Virus record (IMG/VR): IMGVR_UViG_3300048672_001423
Location: 1-53,951 of that record
DNA length: 53,951 bases
Strand: one strand, 5' to 3'
Source: a virus
Part shown: in pieces, positions 7,924 through 15,571 of the stretch
Layout of the letters: each line of letters begins with the position of its first letter
How positions within the stretch are numbered: the first letter of the stretch is position 1
Notes under the pieces: generated by a model
The model's input: only the letters and a program-made list of their open reading frames with translations
Database searches by the model: none
What the model was told of the DNA's origin: nothing
Program-made: the position numbers and the translations under genes

Positions 7924-8200
7924 CGTCTTTAGATTTAAGCCAAAGTTTATTTTTACTATTTTCAATATTCATTCTTGAGTTTTCAGAAAAACAATCTTCA
8001 AGCTTTATTTTAGTAAAAGTGAGTTTTTCCCCTAGAGAATCAATAGTTTTAGTTTTTAATGAATCTTTCAATATCATTGCTTTTTCATTGCCTTTGAGCT
8101 TATTTATAGTGTTATTTTGCAAGAAAATAGCAACTATAAAGCAAATGATTGAGATAAAATTAACAGCTAAAATAATTTTTTTGTAGTCAATGTTATTCAT
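7769..8200 (-). CDS. Rz-like inner-membrane spanin candidate
   Basis: 143 residues: a short basic N-terminus, one membrane span at residues 8-28 (IILAVNFISIICFIVAIFLQ), then a long charged helix likely to be coiled coil. This is the topology of i-spanins that link the inner membrane to an outer-membrane partner during lysis. The start overlaps the previous stop by 8 bases and its 3' third overlaps the next gene. Neighbours are membrane proteins and a CHAP lysin, which supports a lysis role. Confidence 0.45.
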   Translation of the reverse strand: MNNIDYKKIILAVNFISIICFIVAIFLQNNTINKLKGNEKAMILKDSLKTKTIDSLGEKLTFTKIKLEDCFSENSRMNIENSKNKLWLKSKDDECEHEKDMLYIEYNTNTDDTGKLLSEIGQLNSLSDVERMVLSKKTNRKPD

Positions 8201-8468
8201 TCTTTTTTTTGTTTTTTATATACTCTTCTAAATCATCTTTGTAATCGTTAAAAAACTTTTCTTCATTTTGAATTTTTCTTGATTTTTCACCTTCGGCCGT
8301 AAGCAAAAAGAATATTTTCAAGCTAAAATATGTCATAACTACAACAAAGGTAGCTAGGTCGCTACCTTCTTTAAATGTTCTCACGTTTTTTTGCAATAAG
8401 ATTGCAATAGTAGTGAAAAATATATCTGCCATAGAAAAGAATTTACTCACAATCGCTTTGTATTCCAT
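8193..8468 (-). CDS. Small membrane protein, holin candidate
   Basis: 91 residues from the ATG at 8468 (an upstream ATG at 8513 would overlap the preceding gene more). Two hydrophobic stretches (residues ~10-27 and ~43-60) precede a charged, lysine-rich C-terminal tail (KKKNE). Two spans with a basic cytoplasmic tail fit class II holins, and the lysin is nearby. No specific family motif is seen. Confidence 0.4.
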   Translation of the reverse strand: MEYKAIVSKFFSMADIFFTTIAILLQKNVRTFKEGSDLATFVVVMTYFSLKIFFLLTAEGEKSRKIQNEEKFFNDYKDDLEEYIKNKKKNE

Positions 8469-8770
8469 TCGTACAGGGAAACAATTATAGTTACAAAAAA
8501 TAATGCAATACAATCTAGTTTTAATGTGTCTTCAGTAAAAACACCAAAACTCATAATTAATGAGTAAAACAGCCTAATCAATGAAATATAATAAAGGTAT
8601 TTAGCTATAAACGAAACCACTTTGTCTTTATTTAAAGTCAAAAAGCACAAAAGTATCGACATTTGAATTTTATCAGAAATAAAATAAAAATTGTTCATCC
8701 ATTCTGAGCCATCATAAGCAATATAAAAAACTGCTATACTTCCCAAACTTAGGAAGCATAGCAGTTTCAT
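8447..8770 (-). CDS. Membrane protein of the lysis region, 107 aa
   Basis: The start is taken at the ATG at 8770, just inside the previous stop region (stop 8775). Longer versions from 8854 overlap the upstream gene extensively. Three to four hydrophobic segments are visible (residues 1-20, ~35-50, ~60-78, ~82-100). No recognised family. It may be a holin, antiholin or host-membrane modifier. Confidence 0.45.
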   Translation of the reverse strand: MKLLCFLSLGSIAVFYIAYDGSEWMNNFYFISDKIQMSILLCFLTLNKDKVVSFIAKYLYYISLIRLFYSLIMSFGVFTEDTLKLDCIALFFVTIIVSLYEWNTKRL

Positions 8771-8774
8771 ACCA

Positions 8775-9260
8775 TTAACCGCCTGGCTTAACAGGATGGT
8801 CTGTATCCTCGTTAGAAGAATACTTTTCAATGTCTTCATTATCTTTGAGTGCATTAGAAAATATTTTTTTTACTCTGTTATATACAATCTCCCAAAATAA
8901 GCCAGTACAAAAAGCAACAATAGCTAGAAGTAATTGAGGTAAAAATGATTTTTGCAGAAAACTTGTAAAAATTACGGCAAAAATCATACTCAGTAACAAA
9001 TAAATTATAGCTCGAAAAAACGTAACTTTTACATATGGTCTTCCATTTTCTTTAGCAACTTGTTCTTTGTATTTTACAATTAACCACCAAGTAAACCCAC
9101 CAGATGCCCCAAAATAAACAAAATCAAAAGTTAGTCCATACTTTTCTAAAAAAACAGCTACGACATTGATTATACCGAGTTTTATAAAAAATACGCCAAC
9201 TAAATACTCCAAAATATCATCCAGATATTCATGGAAAAAAAGCTTGACTACTCCTAACAT
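8775..9260 (-). CDS. Multi-span membrane protein, holin-like
   Basis: 161 residues with about four hydrophobic segments (roughly 13-38, 45-62, 83-105, 108-126). A soluble acidic tail follows (KDNEDIEKYSSNEDTDHPVKPGG). The size and single acidic tail resemble phage holins of Bacteroidota phages. It starts directly after the secreted fibre-like gene (stop at 9261). Confidence 0.45.
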   Translation of the reverse strand: MLGVVKLFFHEYLDDILEYLVGVFFIKLGIINVVAVFLEKYGLTFDFVYFGASGGFTWWLIVKYKEQVAKENGRPYVKVTFFRAIIYLLLSMIFAVIFTSFLQKSFLPQLLLAIVAFCTGLFWEIVYNRVKKIFSNALKDNEDIEKYSSNEDTDHPVKPGG

Positions 9261-9740
9261 CTAGTTAATAATTACATAGCCGACTGTACTTGTATCGGAT
9301 GTCTGGTCTGCTCCTGTCGTCTGGGCTGACTTAATAATAAAACTCGTTCCTGCGGTAATTGTTGATACATAATATTGTACTCCTAGTGTGCCGCCCGGCG
9401 TTATCAAAAATACTATAATTTTTGAAGTAGATGTTACGGCTGTATTTGTAACTGTCTTTACTCCTGCGACTAATGTAGTTGTACCAAAACTGGATTTACT
9501 ATGAGTTGGCATAAAAATACGAGTCAATGGAGCATTAGCAGAAAACTTTCCAATAGCTTTCTGTAAAGTATCCAATCGAGTAGCGTAATTTTTAGTACCA
9601 TTTACTGTCAATCTACTTGTAGAAGGGCGTAAATAAAGAGACAATGTATCTACCTGTGTGCTGTTCAATTCTGTTTGAGCTTTGCTTTCAGTAAAGAACA
9701 AAACAGGAATTACGATTAATAAAAAAAGAAACTTTTTCAT
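9261..9740 (-). CDS. Exported fibre/spike-like protein with tail-fibre C-terminal domain
   Basis: 159 residues. Residues 1-21 look like a signal peptide (MKKFLFLLIVIPVLFF then ESKAQ). The C-terminal ~75 residues carry a beta-rich module typical of phage fibre tips (GTTTLVAGVKTVTNTAV, GGTLGVQYYVSTITAGTSF, TSDTSTVGYVIIN). A signal peptide on a structural domain is unusual. It has its own good promoter (9772-9802). It may be a released or cell-surface form used in adsorption or superinfection control, which is inference. Confidence 0.6.
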   Translation of the reverse strand: MKKFLFLLIVIPVLFFTESKAQTELNSTQVDTLSLYLRPSTSRLTVNGTKNYATRLDTLQKAIGKFSANAPLTRIFMPTHSKSSFGTTTLVAGVKTVTNTAVTSTSKIIVFLITPGGTLGVQYYVSTITAGTSFIIKSAQTTGADQTSDTSTVGYVIIN

Positions 9741-9771
9741 TGGATTTTTTGGTTTTGAATTAATAATAAGA

Positions 9772-9802
9772 CAAATATAAATAGATTGGTTTATTTTGCA
9801 AA
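9772..9802 (-). promoter_or_regulatory. Bacteroidota-type promoter for the 9740 gene
   Basis: On the minus strand TTTG (9802-9799), 19 bases, then TATATTTG (9779-9772). This matches the Bacteroidota consensus TTTG-N19-TAnnTTTG and lies ~32 bases before the ATG at 9740. It overlaps the 3' end of the lysin gene, so the exported fibre and the lysis genes could be transcribed separately from the rest of the late operon. Confidence 0.7.
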
Positions 9803-10249
9803 TATTGTAGGGTGAACAAATATAACGTTTGAGTTAATTCTAAGCCTTTCCATTAGCTCACCACCATTAGATTGATTGGAAAATGAAGTGTTTCCTTCAA
9901 TAGTAAAAAACTTCCTCCTGTCCTTGTTTTCCCATTTTATGAATAAACCTGTATGTTCAAATCTTCCATCACCATTCCAATCAAAAAAAACAATATCACC
10001 TTCAACTGGTTCTAAAGTAGTCATTTTGTTTTTTCTAAAATATAGAACTGCCGTTTGGCATCCTGCAAATCCTTTGGAAAATCCAATATTAGGCAACTGA
10101 AATCCTGCCATAGCATAGCACCAACTTACAAAAATTCCACACCATGCTACACCATCAAGACCGAACCACTTTCCGTATTTTGTTTTATTGGAATTTCTAG
10201 GCGATTCTTTTGTTCCAATTTCTTTTTTTGCTATTTCTATAATTGACAT
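9791..10249 (-). CDS. CHAP-type cysteine peptidase/amidase (endolysin)
   Basis: 152 residues covering one CHAP/NlpC-P60-type domain. The catalytic cysteine is in VAWCGIFVSW (Cys37), the histidine in FEHTGLF (His99) and the polar residue near EGN (118-120). GDIVFFDW precedes the histidine as usual for the family. No signal peptide is present, so a holin must let it reach peptidoglycan. It sits between the fibre and membrane/spanin-like genes. A virion-associated wall hydrolase is the alternative. Confidence 0.85.
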   Translation of the reverse strand: MSIIEIAKKEIGTKESPRNSNKTKYGKWFGLDGVAWCGIFVSWCYAMAGFQLPNIGFSKGFAGCQTAVLYFRKNKMTTLEPVEGDIVFFDWNGDGRFEHTGLFIKWENKDRRKFFTIEGNTSFSNQSNGGELMERLRINSNVIFVHPTIFAK

Positions 10250-10260
10250 AATAATATAGT

Positions 10261-13200
10261 TTAAAATGTTGCAAATGCTGACCTAACCCACGTATTTGTG
10301 GCAGAGCAAAGGTATATATATGTTGCAGTTATCCTAATCTGTCCTGTTGTGCAAGTAGCGGTTGAACTTGATGGTGCTGTGTTTAGACTAGAAATCTCAA
10401 ACTGCTGTGCTTTTACTGTTCCGCTAAATGTAGCATTAGTTAAATTAGCTTTTAAGTCTAAAGCTGTTTGAGTTGCAGTAGAGATAGGTTTATTCAAATC
10501 AGAAGTATTATTGATATTGTTGATGTTAAGAGCTTGCATCATATCACTATCAGTATAGTCTGAATATCCAAAATAATACCTAGTTGTGCCGAGAAAAAGT
10601 GGCGGTGGCCCTGTTGTAGTTACTTTTTTCAAAGTGACAATTCCCATATTTCCGCTTAAAGGATAAGAACCAGGTAATGTGTCTTTGTTGAAAAAATTAT
10701 TATTTACAAACTCGGTTGTAGCAAGTTGTGTAGATTTTGTCCCTGCAACTGCTGTCGGAGCTGTTGGCACACCTGTGAAATTTGGTGATGCTAAAGGTGC
10801 ATAAGTAGATGCCGCTGATGATGTTGTCAAATATGTGCTATTATCGGCCGTAACATTTCCACTCGCATCAGTTTTCAAAAATCCTGCTGTGTAATTTGAA
10901 AAAGTTAAAGCTCCGCTCACTTTTGCTGTGCCTGCGACATTAAGCTTGAAGCCCCCAGTCGTTGTACCGACCAAAAGCTCTCCTGAAGGTGAAATTCTCA
11001 TTTGCTCCGTTCCGGCTCCCAAAGTACCTACTCCAGATGCGGTATTAAAAGCAATCACATTTACGGGTTCAGATAGAGCCGTTCCGCCACCTAAGGTTAA
11101 AGTATTACTACCAGACGAAGTTGCCATTAATAATCCTGTCATTTTATTTCCGCTATAAGCACCGCCCCAAATTCTTGTACTTCCTGCTGTATTTGCGGTT
11201 TGAGAGTGACGAAATGTAACACCATTTGCATCAATTACCTCAAGTCGTGAGCTTGGTGCAACGGTATTAATTCCTATATTTCCATCTCTATCTATTCCTA
11301 GAGAATTCACACTTGTTCCAGAAGAGTTTTTTGTTCTGAATAAGAAACCACCACTATTTGTTCCTGCATCAAGTAATAAATCAGAAACCGAGTTGCTCAT
11401 TTGGGCAGACACAGTAATGTTTGAAATACCTACACCCGACCGCTCTAGTCGAAGCATATTTGCATCGGTAGAATAAACATGAAGTTTAGTTTGTGCAGTA
11501 GTAAGTCCAACACCAACATTTCCCTCAAAATAATTTTGTGCTGTTCCAGAAAAATAAGCATTCCACTTGCTAGTTCCAGAATTGATTTGTGACTCAAATC
11601 CTTTTGTTGTAGATGAACCTGCAATATTTGTAACTGAAAAACCTGTATTGTTTACTCCACCACTTAGCCCAGCTCTGTAACTTGTTAATCCTGTAATTGT
11701 TCCGCTTATAGTTCCGTTTACCATGTCGCTACCATAAACACTTGTAGTTGTCATGGAAGCTGCTTGGTTTAAAACACCACGAAATAGAAAAGCAGAGTTT
11801 GTTACGTCTGTTTGAATCGTTCCAGATGAACGAATACCGGCAGCATCGACGCCACCTGTTATACTTTTACCTACAAATAATGAGTTAACACCTACGTTTG
11901 TTCCTATGTATAAGTTTCCTGCAACAAAGTTATCCGCTGTCCCATCAAGATATAAGTTGAATCTACTGCTCCCAAATGGTATCAATCCACGAAAGCCAAT
12001 ATTTGTATTTGCACCTATTAATGTCGCATCCGCTACAAATCCAGCTTGTGTAGTTACAGTTGAGCCCGCACCTATTGATTGTTGATTAGCCGTAAAGTGA
12101 TAATAATTTGGCAAAGTAAAAGATAAAGCCGCTGTATTAATATTATTTCTAACTCCATAAGCAGTTCCTGTAACATCATTTTGTACAACCCCAGTTTGAT
12201 ATATACCTATACCTGTTGTGGCTCCTGTAATGTTTTTCCCTACCCTTAGCCCGATTCCTGTCAAAGAACTTGAGCCAATTCCAACGCTACCAGTAAAATT
12301 TGGATTTAACAAATCTGATTTCAAATTCAGAGCCGTTTGAGTTGCAGTAGAAACAGGTTTATTGACATCACTCGTATTATTAATGTTATTGATATTAAGA
12401 GCTTGCATTAATGCACTAGAATTAAAATCATAGTAACCAAAATTATACGAAGTATTTGGAGTAAAGTTTGGAGCAGGGCCAATAGTTGTAACTTTATTCA
12501 GTCCAAGAAGTGCAAAGTTAGTAGTTAAAGAACCACTCCATGTCGATGGCAAAGTATCTTTAGGAATATAAGTTGAACTTGCTGAGGAAGTAGTCAAATA
12601 AGTGCTATTATCGGTCGTTACGTTTCCGCTTGCATCACTTTTTAGGAAACCATTGCCATAATTCCCAAGATTTACGGCTCCAGTAACAGTCATTGAACCG
12701 CCAAAAGTAAATTTGCTATTATTCAGTCCATTTGCACGACCAAAATTAAATCTTCCTGCATTTACGTAGAAAGAGTTTGTTGTATCTGCTGAGCCGTTCG
12801 TGTTTAATTTCATTACTGAAAATGTGTTGTTTATTCCATTTTCAATACTCCAATTAGGTACATTACCACCACCAGAACCATTAAATTGAACAAATCTAAT
12901 TTTACTAACGTCAGATGATTGCTGTTTAGCTACATCAAAGAAATACGTTCCTGTTTTTTGAGCAGTAGGCATATTTGTATGATAACCAACCATTGCCTTT
13001 CCACCAACTGCTAAATTGTAGTTATTTAGAAATTGATAAGCAAAATCATTACTTGTTGCACCAAAATAGTATCCTGTATTTACTCCAATCTTATTCCATC
13101 CGTATAAATGTCCATATTGATTCATTTCCGCAATTTTTTGACCATTGGCAGCGAAAATAAATTTATCAGTATTTGAATTCCCAAAACCTAAAAGCGACTC

Positions 13201-13575
13201 TCCTGCGACAGCAACTTTTAGCCACGAATTAACACTTGTAGGCTTGTTTTGTATGTCGTTCCAATCAATCAATGACCATGAGGCATTTGCAGAGTTTCCA
13301 CCAGAAATTAAAAATTGTCTATTCAATCCTACATTACCATTCAAACTGATTTTTCCATCAAATCGAACATTTGTAGAGATATGAAAAGGTTCTGTTTGAG
13401 TCGCTAAAGTTGGCCCAAGGTAAAATCTGTTTTGTGCAAAAATATTATCAGTTATAAAATCAGATTTTGAATTATTCAATCTTGGTTTGATTGTGTAAGA
13501 ATCTGCATTGATAAATTGCCTTTGTGAATACAATTCTGTGTAAAAAAACAGAAATAGAAAGATGATTTTTTTCAT
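10261..13575 (-). CDS. Tail fibre / receptor-binding protein with signal-like N-terminus
   Basis: 1104 residues of Ser/Thr/Asn/Gly-rich beta-repeat sequence typical of long fibres (DASGNVT.DNSTYLTTSS; LASPNFTGVPTAPTA; LATTEFVNN). Two long related sections near 12.3-12.7 kb and 10.45-10.9 kb show an internal duplication. The N-terminus (MKKIIFLFLFFYTELYSQ) looks like a Bacteroidota signal peptide, odd for a virion protein. A middle section has many copies of G.N...... with TVAPSSRLEVIDANG-type motifs common in Bacteroidota exported repeat proteins. Binding host surface is the expected role. Confidence 0.75.
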   Translation of the reverse strand: MKKIIFLFLFFYTELYSQRQFINADSYTIKPRLNNSKSDFITDNIFAQNRFYLGPTLATQTEPFHISTNVRFDGKISLNGNVGLNRQFLISGGNSANASWSLIDWNDIQNKPTSVNSWLKVAVAGESLLGFGNSNTDKFIFAANGQKIAEMNQYGHLYGWNKIGVNTGYYFGATSNDFAYQFLNNYNLAVGGKAMVGYHTNMPTAQKTGTYFFDVAKQQSSDVSKIRFVQFNGSGGGNVPNWSIENGINNTFSVMKLNTNGSADTTNSFYVNAGRFNFGRANGLNNSKFTFGGSMTVTGAVNLGNYGNGFLKSDASGNVTTDNSTYLTTSSASSTYIPKDTLPSTWSGSLTTNFALLGLNKVTTIGPAPNFTPNTSYNFGYYDFNSSALMQALNINNINNTSDVNKPVSTATQTALNLKSDLLNPNFTGSVGIGSSSLTGIGLRVGKNITGATTGIGIYQTGVVQNDVTGTAYGVRNNINTAALSFTLPNYYHFTANQQSIGAGSTVTTQAGFVADATLIGANTNIGFRGLIPFGSSRFNLYLDGTADNFVAGNLYIGTNVGVNSLFVGKSITGGVDAAGIRSSGTIQTDVTNSAFLFRGVLNQAASMTTTSVYGSDMVNGTISGTITGLTSYRAGLSGGVNNTGFSVTNIAGSSTTKGFESQINSGTSKWNAYFSGTAQNYFEGNVGVGLTTAQTKLHVYSTDANMLRLERSGVGISNITVSAQMSNSVSDLLLDAGTNSGGFLFRTKNSSGTSVNSLGIDRDGNIGINTVAPSSRLEVIDANGVTFRHSQTANTAGSTRIWGGAYSGNKMTGLLMATSSGSNTLTLGGGTALSEPVNVIAFNTASGVGTLGAGTEQMRISPSGELLVGTTTGGFKLNVAGTAKVSGALTFSNYTAGFLKTDASGNVTADNSTYLTTSSAASTYAPLASPNFTGVPTAPTAVAGTKSTQLATTEFVNNNFFNKDTLPGSYPLSGNMGIVTLKKVTTTGPPPLFLGTTRYYFGYSDYTDSDMMQALNINNINNTSDLNKPISTATQTALDLKANLTNATFSGTVKAQQFEISSLNTAPSSSTATCTTGQIRITATYIYLCSATNTWVRSAFATF

Positions 13576-13586
13576 TGTTTTTATGT

Positions 13587-14021
13587 TTAAGATATTCGGA
13601 TATTTACGGTTTTTGGTTCACCTATTACAATAAGTACAGTTTCATCATCAATTTTTTGCCAATTATTGACTAAACACCATCCATTTGAATCAAAAACAAG
13701 CACATTTTTAACTTTTGTTTTTAGATGCTGAGATTTTAGTACTGTAATTTCACTCAAACCAGAAACAGTTGTTTCGTAAGGTTCATCGAAATTTCCTACT
13801 AAACTGCTAGTAGATATAACTTGGCTACCTTGTGAAATTATCACATTGTCAGACTTTCGTCGTACTGAATAGTAATAAGTTCCATTGTTGAGTGATTCAA
13901 ATACATTGCTATTAACCCAGTTATGAGAATCTAAAATATTAGTTCTCAATGAATACTGCAATGAAGACGTTGGAACGTCTTCATTGTTAGAGTACTTTAT
14001 ATTTATAGTTATAGTTCCCAT
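13587..14021 (-). CDS. Tail-tip associated protein, 144 aa
   Basis: 144 residues, beta-rich with no cysteines of note (ITINIKYSNNEDVPTSSLQYSLRTNILDSHNW). It ends VIGEPKTVNIRIS. A soluble Ig- or fibronectin-like single domain is possible from the alternating pattern. It lies between the Ig-domain gene and the fibre with only a few bases between genes, so a baseplate or tip accessory role is likely. Confidence 0.45.
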   Translation of the reverse strand: MGTITINIKYSNNEDVPTSSLQYSLRTNILDSHNWVNSNVFESLNNGTYYYSVRRKSDNVIISQGSQVISTSSLVGNFDEPYETTVSGLSEITVLKSQHLKTKVKNVLVFDSNGWCLVNNWQKIDDETVLIVIGEPKTVNIRIS

Positions 14022-14022
14022 G

Positions 14023-15570
14023 TTACTTAGTTTTTAAGGTTTCAGTATTTGTTAATCCTGTAACAACAAACTCAGCATGGTTTACAATTAACCTGGCAAA
14101 GAAATAATAATTTCCATGCTGAGGTATTGGAACTTCTTCTGATTGATACCATTCGTTTACACCAGAAATATTATTAGTCAAAGACCAACCTCTTTCAATC
14201 CCTCCTGTGCAGTTTCCTTGTAACGATACAGGAAAATAAACTAACAAATTTGATGATAAAGCAACTGCAACCGTATTCGAGTCTTTTTGTGATGGCGTAG
14301 AACCACCGCCACAAGAATTAATCGCTTTACAATAGTAAGTTCCTGCATCAGATATAGTACAGTTATTTTTAACATAAGAGTCACTTGTTGCACCAAGTAG
14401 AACTTGATTATCTTTATACCATTGGTAAGATGTAGCATTTGTGTGACTTGAAACAATAGTCAAAACACCTCCAATAGTTATAAATGGATTAGAACATGAT
14501 GCAATTATTGTCGGTTCTGGACAAAGAGAAGTTGAAAGTTTAAATACAACACCATCTTTATCATAACCAACAGCAGTAGATACTGAATCATCTATATTCA
14601 ATCCAATTAAATTACCGAGTAAATTAGAACAATCAACCTCTGTTCCATCAATATTAGCAGCGTATGGAAGAAAATACCTGTACGCATCTTTTCCCCTTAC
14701 TTCAAACCATAGCGGTGTAACTCCATCGGAAGCTCTTTTTAGTACTTTGATTACTCTGTACCCACCCCAACCAAAATTCCAAGTTTCAAATGGTTGATTG
14801 AGCATAGTATCGCCATTTCCTGCATTGTTCCAAGTTGACAATTTTAGTCCATTGACAAGTTTTGAGCATCCTACTGCGGTAATGATAGTTTTATACCATT
14901 GGTTCTCTGAAAAAGAGTTTTCAGTAGGCCAAAGAGCTGTATTTTCGAGAAATGCTTGATTGCCTGATGATAAAGATGGATTGGGCCATCTTATATTCCC
15001 ACCATAATAATCTAATTGAAATATTTCAGTTCCGTAAACAGTTCCATTGTTTGGGTCTGTCATTGTCAAACCACTAACATTCCCAAAAAGAATATTACAG
15101 TTTATTTTATACCAAGAATTTGTGGATTGTGGAGCTGCTTTAAATTTGAAAACAGTAGAAGCTCCTGCAACTACGGCTTTGTATAAAGGAACTGTGCTTG
15201 CATCTATCGTTCCAGCTCCATCAACAATACCTTTTGGGTATGTAGAAGGAATATTGCTATCTGTACCAGAAATTATTCCTGTGTCTGAATTTATCACAAT
15301 AGCTTGCATAGGAATATTATGATTTGCTAAGTGATAAAGAACGACTTTAATAATGGAATTGTCGGCAACTGATAAACTGGCTCCGTCTGGATGGTTATTG
15401 TCTCCAAAAGTTCCACCATTCTTATCCCAAAGTCTTTTTAATAAAACTGGAGTCGATGGGGTTTCATCCCATATTTCAATCAACATTCCACTTCTTGAAA
15501 GAGAATATTCTTCTAGTCCAAGTTTTTTTGCCCATGTAATGGCAAATTTTGGGTAATAGATAGTTTGCAT
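14023..15570 (-). CDS. Tail protein with C-terminal immunoglobulin-like domain
   Basis: 515 residues. The N-terminal two thirds are beta-rich tail-like sequence (WDETPSTPVLLKRLWDKNGG at ~31-50). Near residues 375-430 lies an Ig-type module with the conserved tryptophan (SYQWYKDN) and the SDAGTYYCKA cysteine signature. Ig-like domains on phage tails and capsids are thought to hold weakly to cell-surface glycans. Position next to the fibre and long tail-tip genes supports a tip or adsorption role. Confidence 0.7.
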   Translation of the reverse strand: MQTIYYPKFAITWAKKLGLEEYSLSRSGMLIEIWDETPSTPVLLKRLWDKNGGTFGDNNHPDGASLSVADNSIIKVVLYHLANHNIPMQAIVINSDTGIISGTDSNIPSTYPKGIVDGAGTIDASTVPLYKAVVAGASTVFKFKAAPQSTNSWYKINCNILFGNVSGLTMTDPNNGTVYGTEIFQLDYYGGNIRWPNPSLSSGNQAFLENTALWPTENSFSENQWYKTIITAVGCSKLVNGLKLSTWNNAGNGDTMLNQPFETWNFGWGGYRVIKVLKRASDGVTPLWFEVRGKDAYRYFLPYAANIDGTEVDCSNLLGNLIGLNIDDSVSTAVGYDKDGVVFKLSTSLCPEPTIIASCSNPFITIGGVLTIVSSHTNATSYQWYKDNQVLLGATSDSYVKNNCTISDAGTYYCKAINSCGGGSTPSQKDSNTVAVALSSNLLVYFPVSLQGNCTGGIERGWSLTNNISGVNEWYQSEEVPIPQHGNYYFFARLIVNHAEFVVTGLTNTETLKTK

Positions 15571-15571
15571 A

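Noticed and set aside
10928-11158. Plus-strand frame inside the long fibre gene, and similar frames throughout the late region
   Set aside because: Antisense shadows of long repeat-rich genes with low-complexity content and no promoter or operon context.
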